A stretch of DNA of 12,547 nt, from the NCBI GenBank assembly GCA_044337585.1, contig JBIINH010000060.1, positions 1 through 12,547 on the forward strand, given 5' to 3'. How positions within the stretch are numbered: position 1 is the first letter of the stretch; each line of letters begins with the position of its first letter. The notes under the pieces are model-generated. The model ran no database searches, was not told where the DNA came from, and saw only the letters and a list, made by a program, of their open reading frames with translations. Source of the stretch: CAYSBE01 sp044337585. Its GTDB lineage: Bacteria; Bacteroidota; Bacteroidia; UKL13-3. This document shows, in pieces, positions 6,474 to 12,547 of this stretch. The position numbers and the translations under genes were made by a program.

Positions 6474-8051
6474 ATCAATAATAACAACCCCATCAATAAT
6501 TGGAGAACTATTCGTATAAATAATATCAATAAACGTGTCGATGTTTACGCTAAGACTTAGCACATTATATGTACGTTCAGATGGTGCATTATTAGGGAAT
6601 ATAGCTTCGTAAACTTGTTCAATTTCTTTCAATTCTTTATCCAACTTAATTTTTTTTACCCTGTTAAGATGCTTCACGCTTTTTTTGAGCACAGATAGCT
6701 GATTATTTTTTGCTTTGATTAATTCAGCGCTAATCTTATTATCTAATTTCTCCGATTCACCGATTAAATTTTGAAACATCGTTTGGGTGTCTTTAATCAA
6801 ACTTTCTTCTGATGTAGGAATTAACTTTTGAAGCAAATTCTTACATACAGTTTCCTTGCCTGCAAACAAATCACTCCAGCTTATGTACAACTTTTTTAAA
6901 ATGCGTCTAGTGTATACATCTGTAAATAAAAATGTATTCCTACAAACTATAATTGGATACGATACACCTAGTTCGGTAAATACCGAATACAATTGAAGCC
7001 AATAAGAAACCTCTCCTGGGCCACCAATATAAGCCAAGTTGGGTATAATGAACTCTTGGTAAACAGGACGCATCACCACGTTGGGACTAAACTTCTCGGG
7101 ATGATTAGCTATTTCAGCTTCCATTTCTTGCTTAGTAAATTCAATATCTGAATCTTTAATCGTAAACACGTCTTTTGACTTTTCTATCAACAACCGTTTT
7201 CCTTCATGTATGTAAAAATGATTACAACTTCTTCCGTTTACTTGTTGATGGTAATTTAGTATACTCAATTCCTTGTTAGTATTATGCAGTGCTTGAAATG
7301 GCAAGCCCGTTAATATATCTGTATAAATGACCTGTTGAAAAGATTTCTTAAATGCAATATCATCACCATCAATTACGACTAATCCATATTTTGAAAATAT
7401 AAGATGAACCAATTTACGTGTTGCTTCTGAAAGATTAGTGGATGAAAGATAAATTTGCTTTGAAGATTCAAAAAAATCAGCATGCAATTCAGAAATATGT
7501 GGCTTGAGTAGCTCAAAAAAAGGTTCCAAATCCTTAGAATTAATCCTTCCAACAGGTGCATTGCTGGTTTCTTTTTCCCAAGAATAATGTTGACCATTTA
7601 TATTTAAAGAACTGATTTCGGTAAAATCATGGTCTTCGGAAGCCATCCAAAAAAGGGGAACAAGATGATTCTGCGAATTGTTCTCTGATAAAGACTTAGC
7701 AAGCTTTATTACATGAATTATTTTCTCGAGAAAATACAGTGGACCTGTCAATACACACAACTGATGACCGGTAGTAATGGTGTAAGTATTATTTTCTTTT
7801 AGAGAAACAATATTTTTATAAACAAGATCCTGTTCATCCAATTCAATTCCTGCATTTTTATATTGACGCATCAATGTTTCAGTAAGCAATGCTCTTTGTG
7901 TTGCATTAAACTGCTTAGCTGCTATTGCAGTTTGAAATGAATCAATATGATGAGGGAAACGATAAAACTTTTTTAGCGAATCTGCTCCCAATAAGTAGTC
8001 AGAAACAATACGAGGAAAAAGACGTGAGGTATTGAAGTCTATTTTTTGCAC
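6468..8051 (-). CDS. bshC: Putative cysteine ligase BshC (bacillithiol synthesis)
   Basis: A 527-residue protein matching BshC in length and motifs. BshC adds cysteine to glucosaminyl-malate in the last step of bacillithiol synthesis, giving the main low-molecular-weight thiol of many Firmicutes and Bacteroidota. The family blocks are TGHQLCVLTGPLYFLEK (94-110), PLFWMASEDHDF (132-143), SPNVVMRPVYQE (322-333) and IGGPGEVSYW (342-351). A charged helical region at about 420-485 fits the family's coiled coil. The start is forced: GTG 8051 is preceded in frame by CAA and then TAA, the rimO stop, and the N-terminus LFPRIVSDYL matches the family. It lies three bases after rimO, so it is the last gene of the ftsY-rimO-bshC run. 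bshA and bshB are not in the window. Confidence 0.93.
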   Translation of the reverse strand: MQKIDFNTSRLFPRIVSDYLLGADSLKKFYRFPHHIDSFQTAIAAKQFNATQRALLTETLMRQYKNAGIELDEQDLVYKNIVSLKENNTYTITTGHQLCVLTGPLYFLEKIIHVIKLAKSLSENNSQNHLVPLFWMASEDHDFTEISSLNINGQHYSWEKETSNAPVGRINSKDLEPFFELLKPHISELHADFFESSKQIYLSSTNLSEATRKLVHLIFSKYGLVVIDGDDIAFKKSFQQVIYTDILTGLPFQALHNTNKELSILNYHQQVNGRSCNHFYIHEGKRLLIEKSKDVFTIKDSDIEFTKQEMEAEIANHPEKFSPNVVMRPVYQEFIIPNLAYIGGPGEVSYWLQLYSVFTELGVSYPIIVCRNTFLFTDVYTRRILKKLYISWSDLFAGKETVCKNLLQKLIPTSEESLIKDTQTMFQNLIGESEKLDNKISAELIKAKNNQLSVLKKSVKHLNRVKKIKLDKELKEIEQVYEAIFPNNAPSERTYNVLSLSVNIDTFIDIIYTNSSPIIDGVVIIDL

Positions 8052-8054
8052 TTG

Positions 8055-9371
8055 TTAGTTTGTATTTACTGTACCGTACAAATCAAAATCATCTGCTTCG
8101 GTGATGGTTACATTAGCAAAGTCGCCAATACGAACGTAATTATCTTTTGCATCTACCAGTACTTCATTATCTACTTCTGGAGAATCAAATTCAGTGCGTC
8201 CAATAAAGTAACCATCTTCTTTTCTATCAAAAAGGGTTTTAAATGTATTACCTACTTTTTGCTTGTTAATAGTATTCGAAATTCCTTGTTGAAGATCCAT
8301 TATTGTAGCTGCTCTTTCTTCTTTTATTTCTTGTGGTACATCATCTAACATTTTACCGGCATGGGTTCCATCTTCGTGCGAGTAAGTAAAAATACCTAGT
8401 CGATCAAACTTATTGCGTTCAACAAAATCATATAAATCTTGAAAATCCTTTTCAGTTTCTCCTGGATGACCCGCAATTAAGGTAGTGCGAATGGCAATAC
8501 CTGGAACTTTTTCTCGAATAGCATCTACAACTTCTTGCGTACGGGCAGCAGTAATACCCCTTCGCATGGTCTTCAACATATTGTCACTGGCATGTTGCAA
8601 GGGAATATCAATGTATTTGCAAATATTGTCCCGCTCACGAATCACATCCAATGCCTCCATGGGAAACTGAGACGGATAGGCATAATGCAACCTCACCCAC
8701 TCCACTCCGTTTACATCCGAAATTCGCCTGAGCAATTCTGCCAGTTTTCTTTCTCCATATAAATCTAAACCGAAATAGGTGCTGTCTTGTGCAATTAGCA
8801 ATAATTCTTTTGTTCCATTTTTTACCAAACCTTTCACTTCAGTTTCGATTTGCTCAAATGATTTTGAAACGTGCTTACCTCGCATAATTGGTATTGCACA
8901 AAATGAACAAGGCCTATCACATCCTTCAGATATTTTTAAATACGCATAATGTGCCGGAGTAGTAAGTAAGCGTTCGCCTATCAGTTCATGCTTATAATTT
9001 GCACCTAATCGCTTAAGTAGTTGTGGTAAATGCTGGGTTCCAAAATATTCATCCACATTTGGTATTTCCTTTTCCAGATCGGGTTTATAGCGCTGTGACA
9101 AACAACCTGTTACAAAAAGTTTATCTATTTTCCCCGATTCTTTTGCTTCTGCAAATCGTAGGATTGTATCGATACTTTCTTGCTTTGCATTGTCAATAAA
9201 TCCACAGGTATTGATTACAATTACATTGGCATCATCCTTTGTCGATTCGTGGTCAACTTCAATATTGTTTGCTATTAACTGACTGTATAGCACCTCTGAA
9301 TCAACAATATTTTTTGAACATCCGAGTGTAATGATGTTGACTTTATCTTCTTTAATTCTTTTTGTTTTCAT
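8055..9371 (-). CDS. rimO: Ribosomal protein uS12 methylthiotransferase RimO
   Basis: A 438-residue radical-SAM enzyme that adds a methylthio group to a conserved aspartate of ribosomal protein uS12. The N-terminal UPF0004 domain binds the auxiliary Fe-S cluster through Cys18 (TLGCSKN), Cys56 (NTCGFI) and Cys90 (VTGCLSQRY). The radical-SAM cluster is bound by Cys151, Cys155 and Cys158 in SEGCDRPCSFCAIP. The radical-SAM barrel follows with LIAQDSTYFG, DIPLQHASD and AGHPGET. A TRAM domain closes the protein (about 369-436). GCSKN...DSE and SEGCDRPCSFCAIP point to RimO rather than MiaB. It starts at ATG 9371, nine bases after ftsY, and ends three bases before bshC. Confidence 0.96.
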   Translation of the reverse strand: MKTKRIKEDKVNIITLGCSKNIVDSEVLYSQLIANNIEVDHESTKDDANVIVINTCGFIDNAKQESIDTILRFAEAKESGKIDKLFVTGCLSQRYKPDLEKEIPNVDEYFGTQHLPQLLKRLGANYKHELIGERLLTTPAHYAYLKISEGCDRPCSFCAIPIMRGKHVSKSFEQIETEVKGLVKNGTKELLLIAQDSTYFGLDLYGERKLAELLRRISDVNGVEWVRLHYAYPSQFPMEALDVIRERDNICKYIDIPLQHASDNMLKTMRRGITAARTQEVVDAIREKVPGIAIRTTLIAGHPGETEKDFQDLYDFVERNKFDRLGIFTYSHEDGTHAGKMLDDVPQEIKEERAATIMDLQQGISNTINKQKVGNTFKTLFDRKEDGYFIGRTEFDSPEVDNEVLVDAKDNYVRIGDFANVTITEADDFDLYGTVNTN

Positions 9372-9380
9372 AAATTGAAA

Positions 9381-10334
9381 TTAGGAACTGAACAATGACC
9401 CTACGAACTCATTTTTGTCAAATAACTGCAGGTCTTCTATACCTTCGCCCACACCGATGTATTTTATTGGCACTTTAAACTGATCGGCTATGCCAATAAT
9501 TACACCTCCCTTTGCTGTTCCATCAAGTTTTGTAAGTGCCAAAGCATTAACATCTGTAGCTGCGGTAAATTGCTTGGCTTGTTCGAATGCATTTTGACCC
9601 GTTGAGGCATCTAATACCAAGACAATTTCATGCGGAGCATCTGGAATTACTTTACTCATAACCCGTTTTATTTTTGATAACTCGGTCATCAAGTTTACTT
9701 TATTGTGCAATCGGCCAGCAGTATCGATTATCACTACATCTGCACCCAAATCCACACCTTGTTTTACAGCATCAAAAGCAACTGCTGCCGGATCGGTATT
9801 CATACCATGTTCAATCACTGGCACACCATTTCTTTCCCCCCAAATTTTAAGTTGTGATACGGCAGCAGCTCTAAATGTATCGCCTGCACCAAGTACAACC
9901 TTTTTGCCGGCCTTCATATACTGAAAGGCCAACTTTCCAATGGTTGTGGTTTTTCCAACACCATTAACTCCAACAACCATCATTACGTAAGGATGTTTCC
10001 CTTGTAAATTTTCAAACGTAGCCAAATACGGATTGTCATTTTCACTTAATAATGCTGCTATTTCTTCTTTTAATAGCATGTTTAATTCAGCTTGGGTAAC
10101 GAACTTGTCTCGTTTTACCCGCTCTTTTAACCTGTCAATTATCTTTAGTGTGGTATGGATACCAACATCAGAAGTAACAAGGATTTCTTCTAACTCATCT
10201 AAAAAGTTATCATCCACTTCAGATTTCCCAAGAAATGCTTTCCCTATTCTGTCAAGCAAACCGGTTTTGGTTTTCTCCAATCCCTGATCAAGCTTTTCTT
10301 TCTTCTCTTTTGTAAAAAAACTAAACAGTCCCAC
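9381..10334 (-). CDS. ftsY: Signal recognition particle receptor FtsY
   Basis: A 317-residue SRP-receptor GTPase that brings SRP-bound ribosomes to the Sec translocon at the inner membrane. The NG domain is complete: a helical N domain (about 10-100), P-loop GVNGVGKTT (122-130), insertion-box start DTFRAAA (152-158), DTAGR (204-208), TKLDG (268-272) and GVGE (294-297). The acidic A domain of E. coli FtsY is missing. A short N-terminal amphipathic stretch (MGLFSFFTKEKK) probably does the membrane binding, as in other short FtsY proteins. The start is GTG 10334, supported by the family N-terminus GLFxFF. A hairpin lies between it and the upstream bL38 gene, so it may depend on read-through or its own promoter. 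I see no convincing promoter in the 80-bp gap. Confidence 0.96.
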   Translation of the reverse strand: MGLFSFFTKEKKEKLDQGLEKTKTGLLDRIGKAFLGKSEVDDNFLDELEEILVTSDVGIHTTLKIIDRLKERVKRDKFVTQAELNMLLKEEIAALLSENDNPYLATFENLQGKHPYVMMVVGVNGVGKTTTIGKLAFQYMKAGKKVVLGAGDTFRAAAVSQLKIWGERNGVPVIEHGMNTDPAAVAFDAVKQGVDLGADVVIIDTAGRLHNKVNLMTELSKIKRVMSKVIPDAPHEIVLVLDASTGQNAFEQAKQFTAATDVNALALTKLDGTAKGGVIIGIADQFKVPIKYIGVGEGIEDLQLFDKNEFVGSLFSS

Positions 10335-10365
10335 AACAATTATTATATTAGGTTTATAAACACAA

Positions 10366-10393
10366 AAAGCATCCTGATTAGTCAGAATGCTTT
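10366..10393 (-). terminator. Terminator-like hairpin between bL38 and ftsY
   Basis: On the minus strand AAAGCAT...CTGA pairs with TCAG...ATGCTTT around a four-base loop, with one mismatch, and is followed by a short T run that is soon broken by G. It lies 21 bases after the bL38 stop. It could end the ribosomal-protein transcript or lower the level of ftsY-rimO-bshC relative to the ribosomal genes. Confidence 0.6.
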
Positions 10394-10414
10394 GGTGTAA
10401 ATGTTGAATAGCGA

Positions 10415-10561
10415 TTATTTAAAATATTGCTTAACGCTTTCGTTTGCAATAATTTCACTTTTAAATGAATAAGAGCCTTTTTTATTTTTAATAGCACGGT
10501 AAACTTTAGCATAATCTTTGCCAGTTCCGGTCTTTAATGTAGCAACTACTTTTTTAGCCAT
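10415..10561 (-). CDS. DUF4295 small protein, probable ribosomal protein bL38
   Basis: A 48-residue basic protein starting at ATG 10561 (MAKKVVATLKTGTGKDYAKV, then a Lys-rich middle, ending in QYF-Lys). It is rich in Lys, with Tyr and Phe, and has no membrane or signal segment. Sequence and position, directly after rpmG and before ftsY, fit the Bacteroidota-only DUF4295 family. From memory, a cryo-EM structure of the Flavobacterium johnsoniae ribosome found a new large-subunit protein named bL38, and I believe it is this family. That identity should be confirmed. It begins nine bases after rpmG, is very likely co-transcribed with rpmB and rpmG, and is easily missed by gene finders with a length cut-off. 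Confidence 0.88.
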   Translation of the reverse strand: MAKKVVATLKTGTGKDYAKVYRAIKNKKGSYSFKSEIIANESVKQYFK

Positions 10562-10570
10562 GATTAATAT

Positions 10571-10753
10571 TTATTTAATTTCTTTATGTAGGGTTACCTT
10601 TTTCATGATTCGGTTGTATTTTTTTAATTCCAACCTTTCAGTGGTATTTTTCTTGTTTTTTGTAGTAATGTAACGTGATGTTCCTGGTAGCCCTGAATCT
10701 TTGTGTTCAGTGCATTCCATGATTACTTGAATTCTGTTGCCTCTTTTTGACAT
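10571..10753 (-). CDS. rpmG: Large-subunit ribosomal protein bL33
   Basis: A 60-residue bL33. The family core is clear: RGNRIQVIMECTEHK, SRYITTKNKKNT, RLELKKYN and the end VTLHKEIK. Only one cysteine (Cys14) is present, so this is the form that lacks the four-cysteine zinc site. bL33 sits near the E site of the large subunit. The start is ATG 10753, 15 bases after the rpmB stop. Unlike every other gene in the window, it has a full AGGAGG sequence seven bases before its start codon. It lies between rpmB and the bL38 gene in one operon. Confidence 0.96.
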   Translation of the reverse strand: MSKRGNRIQVIMECTEHKDSGLPGTSRYITTKNKKNTTERLELKKYNRIMKKVTLHKEIK

Positions 10754-10760
10754 AGTTGTG

Positions 10761-10766
10761 CCTCCT
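10761..10766 (-). promoter_or_regulatory. Canonical Shine-Dalgarno of rpmG
   Basis: On the minus strand the sequence after the rpmB stop reads TAATTAGGAGGCACAACT and then ATG. AGGAGG is a perfect complement to the anti-Shine-Dalgarno of 16S rRNA, with a seven-base spacer. No other start in the window has a comparable match. In Bacteroidota such sites are rare because the anti-Shine-Dalgarno is held by ribosomal proteins, so this one may be regulatory. Confidence 0.75.
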
Positions 10767-10768
10767 AA

Positions 10769-10999
10769 TTATAAACTGCCTTCTTTGGCCCAAGTGCGAA
10801 GGGCAGCAGTGATTCCCATTTTATTAATTGTTTTGATTGCCTTTGTAGAAACACGAAGGCGTATCCAGCGGTTTTCCTCTGGAATAAAGAATCTTTTATC
10901 CTGCAAATTAGGATAAAAACGTCTTTTGGTTTTTGTATTCGAGTGAGAAACGTTGTTTCCTACTACTGGTCGTTTACCTGTTAAATCACAAACTCTCAT
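10769..10999 (-). CDS. rpmB: Large-subunit ribosomal protein bL28
   Basis: A 76-residue bL28, the usual length. Typical family phrases are CDLTGKRPVVGNNVSHSN near the N-terminus, KTKRRFYPNLQDKRFF, and the C-terminal region RLRVSTKAIKTINKMG. One cysteine (Cys4) remains, so there is no zinc ribbon. It starts at ATG 10999 with no Shine-Dalgarno and is the first gene of the rpmB-rpmG-bL38 operon. A promoter of the phylum type lies about 25 bases upstream. Confidence 0.96.
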   Translation of the reverse strand: MRVCDLTGKRPVVGNNVSHSNTKTKRRFYPNLQDKRFFIPEENRWIRLRVSTKAIKTINKMGITAALRTWAKEGSL

Positions 11000-11025
11000 A
11001 GCGATATTTTTTTTGAAAAGGACTG

Positions 11026-11056
11026 CAAATATGAGGTAAATAATTATAATAACAAA
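11026..11056 (-). promoter_or_regulatory. Likely promoter of the rpmB-rpmG-bL38 operon
   Basis: On the minus strand TTTG (11053-11056), 19 bases, then CATATTTG (11026-11033) matches the -33/-7 layout seen before tRNA-Gly, with C in place of T at the first -7 position. It would give a leader of about 20 nt before the rpmB ATG. The 162-bp gap also has to hold the start signals of the divergent enoyl-CoA hydratase gene, for which I see no clear consensus match. Confidence 0.55.
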
Positions 11057-11161
11057 AGCTTTTACTGATTTTATTCATATTATTTGTAAAATCGTGCCCA
11101 ATAAAACACACAACCGCAACTCGCAATCCTTTTAGTGAGGGGCAAAATTATAGAAAATATC

Positions 11162-11941
11162 ATGAACTACGAATTTATTATTACCGATCCTGCTTTTGCT
11201 GAGCATGTAGCTCTTATTAAACTAAACAGACCCAAAGAGCTAAATGCACTTAACCTGCAATTGATGCAGGAAATAAAACATGCCTTATCTTTATATGATG
11301 CGGATGATTCTGTTCGCTGCATCATTATAACAGGCAATGAACGCGCATTTGCTGCCGGTGCCGATATCAAACAAATGGAAAGTCGCACCGCAATTGACAT
11401 GCTTATCATCGACCAATTTGAAACCTGGGACCAAATACGTAAAACCAAGAAGCCAATTATTGCCGCGGTATCGGGATTTGCATTGGGTGGTGGATGCGAA
11501 CTGGCTATGACCTGCGACATGATTGTGGCATCCGAAAGTGCAAAATTCGGGCAACCCGAAATTAAAATCGGCATTATGCCGGGTGCAGGCGGTACACAGC
11601 GCTTAACCAAAGCCGTTGGCAAAGCATTGGCCATGGAAATGGTACTTACCGGTAAATTCATTTCGGCTGAAGAAGCCATGAAAGCCGGACTCATCAACCG
11701 AATTGTGCCCGAAGAAATATACTTGGATGAAGCATTAAAACTGGCTAAAGAAATATGTGCCCAATCGCCAGTTGCAGTTCGCCTGGCTAAAGAATCTGTA
11801 TTAAAAGCTTTTGACACCGGCCTTCAGGAAGGATTATATTTTGAACGTAAAAACTTTTACATGTGCTTTGCCAGCGAAGACCAAAAAGAAGGCATGAATG
11901 CATTTGTGGAAAAACGAAAACCTATTTTTAAGGGTAAATAA
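11162..11941 (+). CDS. Enoyl-CoA hydratase (crotonase family)
   Basis: A 259-residue crotonase-fold enzyme, the usual length. It adds water across the 2,3 double bond of enoyl-CoA in fatty-acid or related acyl-CoA breakdown. The oxyanion-hole and CoA-binding segments are AFAAGADIKQM (62-72) and GFALGGGCEL (105-114). Both catalytic glutamates of true hydratases are present, Glu113 in GGGCEL and Glu133 in GQPEIKIG, 20 residues apart as in rat mitochondrial hydratase (144 and 164). The PGAGGTQRL signature follows. This favours hydratase over isomerase or dehydratase members. ATG 11162 is preferred; a GTG at 11135 would add nine residues with no family counterpart. GC content looks higher than in the neighbouring genes. 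No other beta-oxidation gene is in the window, so the exact pathway is open. Confidence 0.93.
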   Translation: MNYEFIITDPAFAEHVALIKLNRPKELNALNLQLMQEIKHALSLYDADDSVRCIIITGNERAFAAGADIKQMESRTAIDMLIIDQFETWDQIRKTKKPIIAAVSGFALGGGCELAMTCDMIVASESAKFGQPEIKIGIMPGAGGTQRLTKAVGKALAMEMVLTGKFISAEEAMKAGLINRIVPEEIYLDEALKLAKEICAQSPVAVRLAKESVLKAFDTGLQEGLYFERKNFYMCFASEDQKEGMNAFVEKRKPIFKGK

Positions 11942-11983
11942 TTTTTTGTACTATCTTATTGTTAAGCTATAAATTTTAACTGT

Positions 11984-12547
11984 ATGTCAACAATTCAAAA
12001 AATCAGTTTCACGTTATATTTTATTATTTGCAGTTTTCTGGTATCTGCTCAAGAACAATTAAGCAGACCTGTTTATCATGAAATGTATTTGTCTTCCGGG
12101 GGGGTAGGTTATCAAGCACCGGCATTGCTTACTTCTGATTTAAAATCGCTCGCACCTCAATCACAGATCCTGAATCGAGATTTATCCCTTTTTAATAGAC
12201 AGATTGGTTTTGGCTACAACTCATTGCCTTCCTCTATAAACAACAATACGTATGCACCTTTTAATAGTTCTTTTGCCGGAGGTGTAATTTTTGAAGCAGC
12301 TTTGGGTACTTATGCATTTAGTAAAAATGAAAAACGTAACATACAAATGCGCTTTGGCATAGGCTATGGAAGTACAGCAAGTCTGGGCACTTTTTGGAGT
12401 CGCGAACAGGTTACACCTTATGATACATTTATAGCGGGCAATGGAAGTCAAATAACAGCAGATTCGGTAAACTACGAATCAATAAATGCTACATACAGCA
12501 GTAATCAATTGCGTGTGAATGCTGATATTTTATATCATACCAATCCT
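11984..12547 (+). CDS. Secreted or outer-membrane protein of unknown function (3' end outside window)
   Basis: The frame opens at ATG 11984 and stays open to the window end (188 residues). Residues 1-22 form a signal peptide: MSTIQK, a hydrophobic core with FTLYFIICSFLV, then SA before QEQ. The mature part is rich in Ser, Asn, Gly, Tyr and Phe with strand-like stretches (FAGGVIFEAALGTYAFS, IQMRFGIGYGSTASLG, NQLRVNADILYHTN), which suggests the first strands of an outer-membrane barrel. I recognise no family. It follows the hydratase gene by 42 bases on the same strand, but the two need not be linked in function. A run of seven G at 12098-12104 falls about 16 codons after the predicted cleavage site and could be prone to slippage. 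Confidence 0.75.
   Translation, partial: MSTIQKISFTLYFIICSFLVSAQEQLSRPVYHEMYLSSGGVGYQAPALLTSDLKSLAPQSQILNRDLSLFNRQIGFGYNSLPSSINNNTYAPFNSSFAGGVIFEAALGTYAFSKNEKRNIQMRFGIGYGSTASLGTFWSREQVTPYDTFIAGNGSQITADSVNYESINATYSSNQLRVNADILYHTNP

Noticed and set aside
8046..8348. A 100-codon plus-strand frame opposite the end of rimO
   Set aside because: Its Phe/Ile/Tyr/Cys-rich translation is what AT-rich antisense gives by chance, and rimO on the other strand is certain.
11167..11817. A 216-codon open frame on the minus strand opposite the enoyl-CoA hydratase gene
   Set aside because: It lies wholly inside a well-supported crotonase gene, its translation has no family motif, and open antisense frames are common opposite coding DNA.
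1..12547. A novel defence, mobile or secondary-metabolite system
   Set aside because: Nearly all genes are recognisable housekeeping functions in common Bacteroidota order. I found no direct-repeat array, transposase, integrase, inverted-repeat ends or phage genes.

Overview
The window looks like ordinary chromosomal sequence from a member of the Bacteroidota. The evidence is AT-rich DNA, the Bacteroidota gene order rpmB-rpmG-DUF4295(bL38)-ftsY-rimO, a BshC bacillithiol gene, start codons almost all without Shine-Dalgarno sequences, and two promoters of the TTG-N19-TAnnTTTG type used by the primary sigma factor of this phylum. Family and genus cannot be fixed from the sequence alone.

Layout. 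Positions 1-1422 (minus): a possible three-gene run of a small lipoprotein, the free methionine-R-sulfoxide reductase MsrC and an MFS transporter whose 3' end lies outside the window. Positions 1484-1766 (minus): tRNA-Gly(GCC) and tRNA-Leu(UAA), each followed by its own hairpin terminator, with a near-perfect promoter before tRNA-Gly. Positions 1817-4435 (minus): mutS. Positions 4491-5813 (minus): an outer-membrane-type protein with an unusual layout (signal peptide, predicted beta-barrel, coiled coil, C-terminal SPOR domain), closed by a strong terminator. Positions 6015-6473 (plus): a small SpoU/TrmH-type RNA methyltransferase whose stop codon overlaps the stop codon of the convergent bshC. 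Positions 6468-10999 (minus): a long translation and protein-maturation cluster, in transcription order rpmB, rpmG, bL38, terminator-like hairpin, ftsY, rimO, bshC. Positions 11162-12547 (plus): an enoyl-CoA hydratase, then the start of a secreted or outer-membrane protein of unknown function that leaves the window.

How the genes fit together. rpmB, rpmG and the DUF4295 gene encode large-subunit ribosomal proteins, RimO modifies ribosomal protein S12, FtsY docks translating ribosomes at the membrane, and the tRNAs and the SpoU enzyme add to the translation theme. BshC (bacillithiol synthesis) and MsrC (repair of oxidised free methionine) are two separate thiol-redox functions.

I found no mobile element, CRISPR array, phage gene, toxin-antitoxin pair or defence system. 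The items most worth a second look are a textbook Shine-Dalgarno in front of rpmG (the only one in the window), the barrel/coiled-coil/SPOR protein, the tRNA pair with a terminator between its members, and a seven-G run early in the last, secreted-protein gene.
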